A stretch of DNA of 31,085 nt from Rhodoferax sp. (GTDB lineage: Bacteria > Pseudomonadota > Gammaproteobacteria > Burkholderiales > Burkholderiaceae), in NCBI GenBank assembly GCA_020048295.1, contig JAIFMT010000005.1, positions 1 through 31,085 of the forward strand, in the 5' to 3' direction. This document shows, piece by piece, positions 1 through 7,053 of this stretch. Below the pieces are notes generated by a model. It was not told the DNA's origin. It was given only the letters and a program-made list of their open reading frames with translations, and did no database searches. A program made the position numbers and the translations under genes. Position 1 is the first letter of the stretch. The number at the start of each line of letters is the position of its first letter.

Positions 1-429
1 CGCGCTAGCGGCACCCAGGCAGCTGAAGCGGCGCGCCTGGAGTGGTTTTTGCAGGGCACACAGCAGCCAATGTTTGCTATTCAACATATAGCTGCCAGCG
101 AATATACAGAAAGGGCTATAGGTCTAAAAAGCATAAATTTATCCAACCAACCCGTAGCCCGCATCACGGCGCCGGCCAATGGCACCATTCTGGCGCTTGA
201 CCCCGATATTCCGCCAAAGCGCCAACGCCTGCGCTTGCAGGCCGAGGGCCAAAACCTGCGCTGGCTGATCGACGGCAAACCCTACGCCAGCGGGCCGTCG
301 GCCCTGTGGCTGCCGTGGCCGGGACGACACCACGTGCAGCTGGCCGATGTGACAGGGCGAGTGCTTGACGAAATCCGGCTGGAGGTGCGCGGCGCGGGCG
401 TGAAGCAAACCCGCAGCCCACCGAAGTAA
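1..429 (+). CDS. pbpC: Penicillin-binding protein 1C, C-terminal end (partial)
   Basis: The frame is open from the first base, so the gene starts upstream of the window; about 142 C-terminal residues are present. The tail resembles the PBP1C C-terminal domain that follows the transpeptidase: a segment containing [19 protein letters not shown], then LRWLIDGKP, then WLPWPGRH, ending in [15 protein letters not shown]1C family members are periplasmic, membrane-anchored glycosyltransferase/transpeptidases of peptidoglycan synthesis. The catalytic domains lie outside the window. Oddly, an A+T-rich stretch (about 86-131) inside the reading frame matches a dispersed palindromic repeat and encodes a linker (roughly [17 protein letters not shown]) just before the conserved terminal domain. 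The frame stays open through it. The family call rests on the terminal motif only. Confidence 0.75.
   Translation, partial: RASGTQAAEAARLEWFLQGTQQPMFAIQHIAASEYTERAIGLKSINLSNQPVARITAPANGTILALDPDIPPKRQRLRLQAEGQNLRWLIDGKPYASGPSALWLPWPGRHHVQLADVTGRVLDEIRLEVRGAGVKQTRSPPK
86..131 (+). repeat. Dispersed palindromic repeat, copy 1, inside pbpC
   Basis: An A+T-rich stretch reads ATAGCTGCCAGCG, a short spacer, then AAAGGGCTATAGG. It matches the layout of the copies near 8271, 9934 and 22739 (ATAGCxGxxAGCGC, about 10 bases, AAGGGCTAGAGG). Here it lies in frame in a coding sequence. This copy is the most diverged of the four, so its inner stem is imperfect. Confidence 0.55.
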
Positions 430-523
430 CGCCGCCGCCGCGCTGCGGCTGGCCGGTGTTAACCTACTCCCCCTCTCTTCAAACCAGCGCCGTCAAGCGC
501 TACCACACCAAGGAAACTCACAC

Positions 524-1237
524 ATGGGCGCGCAATGGAAAGCCAAAGGCAAGGAACTCGCAGCCAACGCCAAAGGCCGCATCTTCGGCAAACTGTCCAA
601 GGACATCATGCTGGCGGCGCGCGGCGGCGCTGACCCTGCAGCCAACTCGCGCCTGCGCTTGCTGGTGGAGCAGGCGCGCAAAGCCTCGATGCCCAAGGAA
701 ACGCTGGACCGGGCCATCAAGAAAGGTGCCGGCCTGACCGGCGAAGTGGTCAACTTTGAACACGTCATCTATGAAGGCTTTGCGCCGCACCGGGTGCCAC
801 TGATGGTCGAATGCCTGACTGACAATCTCAATCGCACCGCGCCCGAGATGCGCGTGCTGTTTCGCAAGGGCCAATTGGGCACCTCGGGCTCGGTCAGCTG
901 GGACTTTGACCACGTTGGCATGATCGAAGCGGAGCCGGCCGCCACCGGTGCCGATGCCGAACTGGCCGCAATTGAAGCCGGCGCGCAAGATTTTGAGCCC
1001 GGCGAAGACGAAGGCAATACGCTGTTTCTGACCGACCCAACCGACCTGGATATGGTCAGCCGCGCCCTGCCCGCGCACGGTTTTACCGTGCTGTCGGCCA
1101 AGCTCGGCTACAAGGCCAAAAACCCGGTGGACCCGGCCACGCTGAGCGCCGAGCAGCTTGAAGAAGTCGAGGCGTTTCTGGCTGCCATTGATGCCAACGA
1201 CGATGTGCAAAACATTTTTGCTGGTCTGGGTGCCTAG
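524..1237 (+). CDS. YebC/PmpR family protein (YeeN-type)
   Basis: The 237-residue product matches the YebC/PmpR (TACO1) family along its full length. The N-terminus is the YeeN-type variant ([20 protein letters not shown]) rather than the MAGHSKWANI form. It is followed by the family segments [33 protein letters not shown], a YEGFAP motif and [10 protein letters not shown], a [14 protein letters not shown] loop, and an acidic C-terminal helix ending near [13 protein letters not shown]. Family members are cytoplasmic. They have been described as transcriptional regulators and, for some, as factors helping ribosomes through proline-rich stretches; which applies here is not visible. The start is supported by AAGGAA at 510-515, eight bases upstream. 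It is a single gene downstream of pbpC with a gap of about 90 bases. Confidence 0.93.
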   Translation: MGAQWKAKGKELAANAKGRIFGKLSKDIMLAARGGADPAANSRLRLLVEQARKASMPKETLDRAIKKGAGLTGEVVNFEHVIYEGFAPHRVPLMVECLTDNLNRTAPEMRVLFRKGQLGTSGSVSWDFDHVGMIEAEPAATGADAELAAIEAGAQDFEPGEDEGNTLFLTDPTDLDMVSRALPAHGFTVLSAKLGYKAKNPVDPATLSAEQLEEVEAFLAAIDANDDVQNIFAGLGA

Positions 1238-1498
1238 TCGCACTGCCAGCGGGAGCGGCAATCAGTCGCCACGGTTCGGTGAATGACCGCAGGCACGCAC
1301 GCCGGTCGCGCGCCACTCGGCAATGAAACAAGTCGGCAGTGGGGTTGTGCTGGCCTGCGCGTGTTCTTGGCATCAGGGCAGGTGTTTGCTTGGGGGTTGA
1401 TCGGGTGGGTTGGTGTTGTTGCGAATTCTCAAAACACCTTGCGCTGGGCTGTCACACCATCCAAGTCGCATTTTCAACCCACTTTCTGAAAGTTTCCC

Positions 1499-2017
1499 AT
1501 GCTAGACGCACTCAAGACCACCAGCAAGTCGATTAGCCGTGAACTCAACCGGGCATGGGAGTCTGTCGCCCAGGGGTGGCACGAGTTGCTGCACCGCAGC
1601 GGCAATGCGTTAACCCATTTTGCGCAGCCCAATGACGATGCCACAGGGCGAGTCCGCGCCAGCGCGGGCGACGTGCCGGCCACCTTCCCATGCTGGAGCC
1701 TGCTGGCGGGCGAAGTGGAAGAATCCTTGAACGACATTGTGGTGCGGGTGGAGTTGCCTGGCCTGAGCAAGGAAGATTGTGAGATCCGCATCGAAAGCAA
1801 CCGCCTGCACTTGAGTGGCTCCAAGCAGATTGAGCGCGAAACCGGCGACAGCCGTTACCACCTGACACAGCGCGCCTATGGCAGCTTTCAACGCGTCATT
1901 GAGCTGCCGCGCAATGTGGACACCGACCGAGCGCACGCCAGCTTCAAAAATGGGGTGTTGACGGTGCGCTGCCCCAAGCTTGGCCCGGACCGCTCCAGGT
2001 CGATTCCGATCACCTGA
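1499..2017 (+). CDS. Hsp20/alpha-crystallin small heat shock protein
   Basis: The 172-residue product is a small heat shock chaperone, an ATP-independent holdase that binds unfolding proteins in the cytoplasm. The alpha-crystallin domain covers roughly residues 70-165 and starts with a WSLLAGEVEESLNDIVVRVE segment. It contains VELPGLSKEDCEI and the diagnostic A-x-x-x-N-G-V-L motif (ASFKNGVLTV). The C-terminus carries an I-x-I anchor (SIPIT), used by family members to join subunits. The N-terminal arm of about 70 residues is variable, as usual. The gene stands alone behind a 260-base gap. A Shine-Dalgarno match is weak (GAAAG about 8 bases before the ATG). A possible hairpin terminator follows. 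Confidence 0.93.
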   Translation: MLDALKTTSKSISRELNRAWESVAQGWHELLHRSGNALTHFAQPNDDATGRVRASAGDVPATFPCWSLLAGEVEESLNDIVVRVELPGLSKEDCEIRIESNRLHLSGSKQIERETGDSRYHLTQRAYGSFQRVIELPRNVDTDRAHASFKNGVLTVRCPKLGPDRSRSIPIT

Positions 2018-2034
2018 GTCGGATCGGTGCACCA

Positions 2035-2066
2035 GTGCGCAGCGGCGCGTGGCGCACACTTTTCTG
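2035..2066 (+). terminator. Possible Rho-independent terminator after hsp20
   Basis: Arms GTGCGC (2035-2040) and GCGCAC (2052-2057) enclose an 11-base G+C-rich loop and are followed by a short ACTTTTCT run. It lies 18 bases after the hsp20 stop. The stem is only 6 bp and the T tract is short. Confidence 0.4.
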
Positions 2067-2146
2067 TTATCGGTTATTCTGGCCACAGCGTTGCGCGCTG
2101 ACCGATTCCTTTGACAAAAGTTTGTTTTATTGAAAGGATGCTTGCT

Positions 2147-2875
2147 GTGGCTACTCTTCTCAAAACGGGTTCCAGGGGCCCGCTGGTGACCCAATTGCAA
2201 AAGGCGCTCAATGGCAAACTGCGCCCCAGTGCCAATTTGACACCCGATGGTGTCTTTGGCCCTAAAACCGAACAGGCGGTGCGGCGTTTTCAGGCCGACA
2301 ACTGGCTGGTCGTGGATGGCCAGGCCGGCGTTTGCACGCAAAACGCACTGTTTGACACCGAAGCCTACATGCCCATGCTGCACATCATTCCCTTCATCCC
2401 GCAGCCGACCAACACCACCTGCTGGGCCGCTAGCACGGCGATGATGACCAACTCCAGTGTGGCGGCGGTCAAGGCCAAGACACCCCAGGACATGTGGAGC
2501 GATCAGGCTGGTCTGTTCAATAAATCGGATACCGACGATGCCATGACCTCGGGCAACCGCTACGCCCGCATTCACGGCCTGCATTGCAACCCGCCCATGT
2601 CTTGGTCGCTGGGCAAGCTCAAGGCAGCCATCATGCGCGGACCACTGATGTTCGACATGCTGTGGAATGCAAATGACTATGTGGCGGGCATTGGCTCACC
2701 CGGCCACATGATTTGTGTGGTGGGAATTCGCGGCGACGACGACCCATCCGCCGTTGGCACCACCCTGCGCCTGCATGACCCCTGGTCACCCGGCGTGGGC
2801 AAGCGTATGTCGGTGAACGCTTTCAAGTGGCTCAATGAGGTGCCCACCCGCACCTACCGGGTGTTTGAGAAGTAA
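2147..2875 (+). CDS. Peptidoglycan-binding, papain-like cysteine peptidase
   Basis: The product has two parts. Residues about 5-65 form a PG_binding_1-type helical domain (LKTGSRGPLVTQLQKAL, then DGVFGPKTEQAVRRFQ). Residues about 82-235 form a papain-like (C39/C70, AvrRpt2-like) peptidase with a visible triad: Cys92 in QPTNTTCWAAS, His187 in SPGHMICVVGI, and Asp211 in LRLHDPWSPG. No signal peptide or membrane segment is visible. I chose the GTG at 2147 because GAAAGGA at 2132-2138 sits eight bases before it; the ATG at 2138 would abut that site and a TTG at 2111 has none. It could be a cell-wall-directed hydrolase or an exported effector. Whether it cuts peptide bonds in protein or in peptidoglycan cannot be read from sequence. 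It is not part of an evident operon. Confidence 0.8.
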   Translation: MATLLKTGSRGPLVTQLQKALNGKLRPSANLTPDGVFGPKTEQAVRRFQADNWLVVDGQAGVCTQNALFDTEAYMPMLHIIPFIPQPTNTTCWAASTAMMTNSSVAAVKAKTPQDMWSDQAGLFNKSDTDDAMTSGNRYARIHGLHCNPPMSWSLGKLKAAIMRGPLMFDMLWNANDYVAGIGSPGHMICVVGIRGDDDPSAVGTTLRLHDPWSPGVGKRMSVNAFKWLNEVPTRTYRVFEK

Positions 2876-3082
2876 GAGATGCCGGCAACGCTTTTGCGCC
2901 AAACGCACCACACGCCACTGAGACAGTCTGCGCGCGCTGTGGGTTCATTTGCCAGCTCCGGACGGGGCTGAAATCACCCAGGCGGATGCACCCGTGCTGT
3001 TTGAGGTGCTGGAGCGCGCTCAAAGATTTGCTTTTGAGTCGGTGTTTGCGCGCGCAGCGCTAGTCGATGCGCCATAATTCAC

Positions 3083-3105
3083 GCATACACACGCAAGGTG
3101 TATGC
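3083..3105. promoter_or_regulatory. Palindromic operator upstream of vapB
   Basis: Perfect 8-bp inverted repeat GCATACAC / GTGTATGC separated by 7 bases, ending 15 bases before the vapB start. Type II antitoxins usually bind such palindromes to repress their own operon; that this is the site is inferred from position and symmetry. A CATAAT sequence at 3073-3078 just upstream could be the -10 box, though no good -35 is seen. Confidence 0.6.
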
Positions 3106-3120
3106 AACCAGAGGCTGCCG

Positions 3121-3393
3121 ATGAATACCCGTACCAATATCGTGATTGACGATGAGCTGATTGCCCAGGCGATGCTGCGCGCGCGCGTCACAACCAAAAA
3201 GGCAGCTGTTGAAGCGGCTTTGCGGGCGTATGTGCGCAAGCCCAATTACGCCGGATTACTGGCTTTGCAGGGCAGTGATGTGCTGGCTGATGACTACGAT
3301 CCTGACGAGTGCTATGCCAAGTATCCAATGGAGCCATTGCTGGCCTGTGAACCCACCGGCAACGAAAGCGTGGCTGAGCGCAGTCACACATGA
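3121..3393 (+). CDS. vapB: VapB-type antitoxin
   Basis: The 90-residue product begins MNTRTNIVIDDELIAQAM and continues with TTKKAAVEAALRAYV, the usual VapB N-terminal DNA-binding segment (an RTNIVIDDEL strand followed by two helices). The C-terminal part (SDVLADDYDPDECYAKYP) would be the arm that neutralises the toxin. In this family the antitoxin binds and inhibits the PIN-domain RNase and represses the operon with it. The start at 3121 is preceded by GAGG at 3111-3114. A longer in-frame ATG at 3067 would run through the palindrome, so it is unlikely. The stop overlaps the toxin start (ATGA), indicating translational coupling. Confidence 0.88.
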   Translation: MNTRTNIVIDDELIAQAMLRARVTTKKAAVEAALRAYVRKPNYAGLLALQGSDVLADDYDPDECYAKYPMEPLLACEPTGNESVAERSHT

Positions 3394-3788
3394 TTGTTGA
3401 CAGCTCAGCCGTCATAGAGTTTCTGCGCGGCACGGGCTCTTCCACACATCGTGCACTGGCAGCCGCGCTGGTCAATGAGACGGCGTTGTGGTTGCCTGCG
3501 GTGGTGGTGCAAGAGGTATTACAGGGTGCGCGTGATGCCAGCCATTTCATCCGCTTGCAGGCGCAAATTGACCAGTTGCCGGTGTTTGAGCCCGAAGATG
3601 CACATGAACTGCATCGCCAGGCGGCCTTGCTGTACGCTCGCTGCCGCTGGCAGGGTGTCACCGTGCGCAGCGCGATGGATTGTGTGGTGGCGGCCTGCGC
3701 CCTGGAAGCCGACCTGCCGCTGCTGGCCCGCGACCGTGATTTTGTCGACATTTGCCGTATTGAGCCGAAGCTGAAACTCATCTCCTGA
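3390..3788 (+). CDS. vapC: VapC-type PIN-domain RNase toxin
   Basis: The 132-residue product has the PIN-domain acidic set: Asp4 ([14 protein letters not shown]), Glu42 ([12 protein letters not shown]), Asp97 ([13 protein letters not shown]) and Asp115/Asp117 (LLARDRDF). PIN toxins are Mg2+-dependent endoribonucleases that cut tRNA or rRNA and stop growth when not held by VapB. Its length is normal for the family and no key acidic residue is missing, so it appears intact. It overlaps vapB by four bases. purC begins 26 bases after the stop and may be read from the same transcript. Confidence 0.93.
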   Translation: MIVDSSAVIEFLRGTGSSTHRALAAALVNETALWLPAVVVQEVLQGARDASHFIRLQAQIDQLPVFEPEDAHELHRQAALLYARCRWQGVTVRSAMDCVVAACALEADLPLLARDRDFVDICRIEPKLKLIS

Positions 3789-3814
3789 TTGATTTGAACA
3801 ACCTGAACCCTTGC

Positions 3815-4741
3815 ATGACCATGACCACTTCTTCTGAGCCGACCGTTCACACCTCGTCCCTGACTTCCCTGACGCTGCTGGCACGCGGCAAGGTGCGCGA
3901 CAACTACGCCGTAGGCGACGACCGCATCCTGATGGTGGCCAGCGACCGCATCAGCGCCTTTGATGTCATCATGGGACAGCCCATTCCCGGTAAGGGCCGC
4001 TTGCTGACGCAAATGGCGCTGTTCTGGTTTGACAAGCTCGGCCCCCATGGCCTGAATTTGTGCCCGATCCACCTGACCGGCGAAGCCCCTGAGAGCGTTG
4101 TCAGTGCCGCCGAAGTGCCACAGGTAGCCGGCCGCTCGATGCTGGTCAAACGCCTCAAACCCATTCCGGTTGAAGCCGTGGTGCGTGGCTACCTGGCCGG
4201 CAGCGGCTGGAAGGAATACCAGCAAAACCGCAGCGTCTGTGGCGTACCCTTGCCAGAAGGACTGCAAAACGCCAGCAAGTTGCCCGAACCCATTTACACC
4301 CCGGCGGCCAAGGCCGAGTTGGGCGAGCACGACGAAAACATCACCTTTGAGCGCACCGTGGAGATGATCGGCGCCGATCTGGCCGGGCGCATTCGCGACA
4401 TCAGCATCGCCATCTACAAAGCTGCCAGCGCCATTGCTGCGGCCAAGGGCATCATCATTGCCGACACCAAGTTTGAGTTTGGCCAGGACAAAGACGGCAC
4501 GCTGGTGCTGATGGATGAGGTGCTGACCCCCGACTCCTCGCGCTACTGGCCCGCCGAGAGCTACCAGGAGGGCAGCAACCCGCCAAGCTACGACAAGCAG
4601 TTTCTGCGCGACTGGCTGGAAACCGCGCAAGTGGCAGGCAAGCCGTGGAGCAAGACCCCGCCAGCGCCACATTTGCCGCGCGAGGTGATCGAAAGAACCG
4701 CAGCCAAGTACCAGGAGGCGCTCACCCGCCTGACCACCTGA
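3815..4741 (+). CDS. purC: Phosphoribosylaminoimidazole-succinocarboxamide synthase
   Basis: SAICAR synthetase, the ATP-dependent step of de novo purine synthesis that joins aspartate to CAIR; cytoplasmic. The product is about 308 residues, the size of the long bacterial form. Motifs seen are [38 protein letters not shown], the first family signature ([20 protein letters not shown]) and the second ([16 protein letters not shown]), then [11 protein letters not shown] near the end. The start is at ATG 3815 or the in-frame ATG at 3821; neither has a clear Shine-Dalgarno sequence. It follows vapC by 26 bases and faces the minus-strand gene ending at 4932 across a 190-base gap in which I see no feature. 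Confidence 0.96.
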   Translation: MTMTTSSEPTVHTSSLTSLTLLARGKVRDNYAVGDDRILMVASDRISAFDVIMGQPIPGKGRLLTQMALFWFDKLGPHGLNLCPIHLTGEAPESVVSAAEVPQVAGRSMLVKRLKPIPVEAVVRGYLAGSGWKEYQQNRSVCGVPLPEGLQNASKLPEPIYTPAAKAELGEHDENITFERTVEMIGADLAGRIRDISIAIYKAASAIAAAKGIIIADTKFEFGQDKDGTLVLMDEVLTPDSSRYWPAESYQEGSNPPSYDKQFLRDWLETAQVAGKPWSKTPPAPHLPREVIERTAAKYQEALTRLTT

Positions 4742-4931
4742 CTTGGCGACAACACCAACTTCAGTGGTTCAGCTCAATGCCACCCAATGACAGCTTCCAT
4801 GCGCTTGCAAACAAGAGACTGGCGCTCCAACCGCAGCCGTCATGGGGCCTAAAGTTGGCAGCCCCTCATTTGCCCAGATCGGATTGCTGCCAGCTGATTT
4901 GTTGAGGCCGCCAGCGGATGCCGCAGTGCCA

Positions 4932-5447
4932 TCAGTTAAGCGGCCGGTTGAACTGAAACATCATGCCGGCAGAGCCCAGAAAATCCACCTGAGCCTGCCA
5001 GCCGGACTGGAAGGTATAGACCAGGGCTGGTATCACCACTGGATTAAACCCCCGGAAATTCAGCGGTACCTTGTGTTTATATGGGTCAACATAGCCATAC
5101 ATCAGGCCGGCGGTCCATTTGAAAGACAGCGGTGCCACGCCCCAGAGTTGGTGGTAAATGCCACCCCACGGATAAACGTAGGCACTGGGCTGACCAAACG
5201 AATTTGTAAACAATGTGAAACCATCCACCTTGCCGTCGGCGTGCTCGCGCTCCAGCCCGATCATCAGTACGTTTTTATGCTCGTCACTGGGTGTGTAATG
5301 CCAGGTGAATGGGCTGGCCTGAAAGAGCAGCTTGGGCGGCGGTGCAACAACGCTGATACCGGCCGGCGCAGCACTGGGTTGCGCCGGGCTGAGGATGGCG
5401 AACTGCGCCAGAATCAAACAAAAAATAGGGCGGAACAGAGGTCGCAT
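4932..5447 (-). CDS. Putative outer-membrane beta-barrel protein (PagP-like?)
   Basis: The 171-residue product starts with a convincing Sec signal peptide (MRPLFRPIFCLILAQFAILS, then an alanine-rich cleavage region near residue 28). The mature part is rich in aromatic residues alternating with small or polar ones, as in small beta-barrels. Examples are QASPFTWHYTPSDEHKN, GLEREHADGK, NSFGQPSAYVYPWGG and GMMFQFNRPLN at the C-terminus. The layout (a Trp-His near the mature N-terminus, a Pro-rich VVIPALVYTF strand, an aromatic end) recalls the lipid A palmitoyltransferase PagP, but similarity is faint and no catalytic set is established. A longer frame upstream would overlap the divergent lipoprotein gene, so the ATG at 5447 is preferred. 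The function is unknown; export to the outer membrane is inferred. Confidence 0.7.
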   Translation of the reverse strand: MRPLFRPIFCLILAQFAILSPAQPSAAPAGISVVAPPPKLLFQASPFTWHYTPSDEHKNVLMIGLEREHADGKVDGFTLFTNSFGQPSAYVYPWGGIYHQLWGVAPLSFKWTAGLMYGYVDPYKHKVPLNFRGFNPVVIPALVYTFQSGWQAQVDFLGSAGMMFQFNRPLN

Positions 5448-5460
5448 GGAGAATTGTCGG

Positions 5461-6342
5461 ATGGGTTTTGAGCAAAGACCGCGCAGTGTAGCGGCAGTTT
5501 TTTTCAGGGTGTGCCTGACAGCAGCGTTGGTCAGCACCAGTGGCTGTGCCTGGCTCGACGCCAGACAGCGGCAGATCATCTACCGACCCACGCCAAGCCT
5601 GGCCAGCGATGCTGCGCCGCTGCGCCCGGGTGACAGCCGTTTCTATTTGCCCGTGGTAAACAGCGCAGCACCGCAGCGCATCGAACTCTGGTGGCTGCCG
5701 CACCGCGACCCGCAGGCTCCTGCTGCGTTGTACCTGCATGGCACGCTGCACCCTCTGCAAGGCAACTGGCACAAGATGCAGGCGCTGCGCGAGGCGGGTT
5801 TTTCTGTGCTGGCGGTGGATTACCGCGGCTGGGGCCAAAGCACGCCGATCATCCCGTCCGAGCAGACCCTCACGCAAGATGCCACACTGGCCTGGGCCGA
5901 GCTGCAGCGGCGCGCCCCCAACCCGGCGCAACGCGTGATTTACGGCCACTCGATGGGCAGCGGCGTGGCCGTCAACCTGGCCAGCGCGCTGCCAGTGGCG
6001 GCTTTTGGCGGGCTGATTCTGGAATCAGCCTTCACCAGTTTTGCCGATGTGGCAGCCACAGCGGGCTTTTGGGCCAGCGTGCTGGCGCGGTGCAACCACG
6101 AGCGCTTTGCCTCGGTCGAAAAAATCGGCCAGATTCACGCCCCGCTGCTGATGCTGCACGGCAGCCAGGACCACACCATCGCACCGGCGCTGGGCGAAAA
6201 GCTGTTTGCGGCGGCCAATGCACCGAAACAGTGGCAGCGCATTGACGCTGGCGGCCACAGCGACCTTGATCTGGTGGCACCTGACGCGTACCAGGCCGCG
6301 CTGGTGGCATTTCGGACGACTTACCTGTTACAAGCCGAATAA
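5461..6342 (+). CDS. Alpha/beta-hydrolase lipoprotein
   Basis: The 293-residue product has a lipoprotein signal peptide ending at the lipobox STSGC (Cys29), then an alpha/beta-hydrolase fold. The oxyanion-side segment is YLHGTLHP, followed by AVDYRGWGQS and the nucleophile elbow GHSMGSG (Ser164). The acid is Asp237 (MLHGSQDHTIAP) and the base is His266 (DAGGHSDLD). It resembles Bem46-type hydrolases; the substrate is unknown. The start at 5461 has GGAGA at 5448-5452 eight bases before it. An upstream in-frame ATG at 5446 lacks such a site and would overlap the start of the divergent gene. The 3' end overlaps the convergent HAD gene by 15 bases. Confidence 0.88.
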   Translation: MGFEQRPRSVAAVFFRVCLTAALVSTSGCAWLDARQRQIIYRPTPSLASDAAPLRPGDSRFYLPVVNSAAPQRIELWWLPHRDPQAPAALYLHGTLHPLQGNWHKMQALREAGFSVLAVDYRGWGQSTPIIPSEQTLTQDATLAWAELQRRAPNPAQRVIYGHSMGSGVAVNLASALPVAAFGGLILESAFTSFADVAATAGFWASVLARCNHERFASVEKIGQIHAPLLMLHGSQDHTIAPALGEKLFAAANAPKQWQRIDAGGHSDLDLVAPDAYQAALVAFRTTYLLQAE

Positions 6343-6951
6343 GGCCAGTTCGGCTTGCAATTGCAGCGGCGACTCGAAATGAATGCCGTGCCAGTCCAGC
6401 CCACGGGCTGCCACCACATTGGCCTGCAGGTCGTCGATGAACAAGGTGCGGGCCGGCTGCAGCGCGTAGCGCTCTTGCAACAGCTGGTAGATCGCCGGGT
6501 CAGGTTTGATGTGCTTGACGTCAGCAGAAAAAATGCCGCCGTCGAACCACTGCAAGAACTCGAAGCGCTGCTCCAGCACGCGCGCATAGGGCTCGGGCAT
6601 GTTGGACAGGTAATACAGTGCAGACACGCCGTCACCCGCCTGGCGGCGCGCACACAGCCGCTGCAGGATCGCCACGCTGTCATGCATCGGCGTCAGTCGC
6701 GCGCCAATGCCCTGCACCAGCGTGTGCATCGCTTCAAAGGGCAGATCAAGACGCTGTGCGGTTTGCGCCGTGACCGCCTCCAGCGCCAGTACACCGCGGT
6801 CAAAGTCGTGCCAGTCCGGGTGGGCAAACACCTGATGCGCCAGTTGCCGGGCCGCCTCAAGCGTGCTGGCCTGATGCGGAAAGGTCTGCTGCATCAGCAG
6901 CGCGGGCTGCCAGGTGACGAGCACGGCACCGAAATCAAAAACGATGTTCAT
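6328..6951 (-). CDS. HAD-superfamily phosphatase (YihX-like)
   Basis: The 207-residue product is a HAD subfamily IA hydrolase. Motif I is FDFGAVLVTW (nucleophile Asp6, with Gly at the usual second-Asp position). Motif II is YYLSNMPEPYA, motif III is KHIKPDPAIYQLL and motif IV is LFIDDLQANV. The D-x-G motif I and the LSN and KPxxxIY motifs match the E. coli YihX type, a glucose-1-phosphate phosphatase. Because this gene follows pgi and tal near a glycogen locus, a sugar-phosphate substrate is plausible, but that is inference. The start at 6951 (MNIVFDFG) places motif I at the N-terminus as usual; longer frames would add an unrelated extension. It lies 102 bases after the pgi stop, possibly in the same transcript. 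Confidence 0.88.
   Translation of the reverse strand: MNIVFDFGAVLVTWQPALLMQQTFPHQASTLEAARQLAHQVFAHPDWHDFDRGVLALEAVTAQTAQRLDLPFEAMHTLVQGIGARLTPMHDSVAILQRLCARRQAGDGVSALYYLSNMPEPYARVLEQRFEFLQWFDGGIFSADVKHIKPDPAIYQLLQERYALQPARTLFIDDLQANVVAARGLDWHGIHFESPLQLQAELALFGL
6331..6357. terminator. Stem-loop at convergent gene ends
   Basis: Nine-base arms CAAGCCGAA (6331-6339) and TTCGGCTTG (6349-6357) enclose a 9-base loop exactly where the hydrolase (+) and HAD (-) genes end and overlap. No T run follows, so it may act as a bidirectional block or mRNA end stabiliser rather than a classical terminator. Confidence 0.4.
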
Positions 6952-7053
6952 GCGACTTGGTGGCTTGGCTGTGCCTGGGGTATGAAGATCGGTGGAAGAA
7001 TACCTCTGCAAAGTCGTGGGCAAACAACATCGATGCAGATGAATCAAACTGGA

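Noticed and set aside
1438..1463. Heat-shock (sigma-32) promoter before hsp20
   Set aside because: CTTG and CCAT elements occur with about the right spacing, but the -35 lacks the AAA and the -10 is partial; too weak to call.
2922..3077. Short plus-strand open frame without a start codon between the peptidase gene and vapB (contains EITQADAPVLFEVLERA)
   Set aside because: Amino acid composition looks protein-like and it could be a gene remnant, but no family is recognised and there is no start, so it is not called.
4413..4440. AGCTGCCAGCGCC in purC as another palindromic repeat copy
   Set aside because: Only the left-arm resemblance is present and the encoded residues are ordinary PurC sequence; no AAGGGCTAGAGG half follows.
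3188..4672. Minus-strand open frame of 494 codons antisense to vapBC and purC
   Set aside because: Low-complexity, His/Arg/Gln-rich translation with no recognisable domain; it runs opposite to well-supported genes. Long antisense frames are expected at this GC content.
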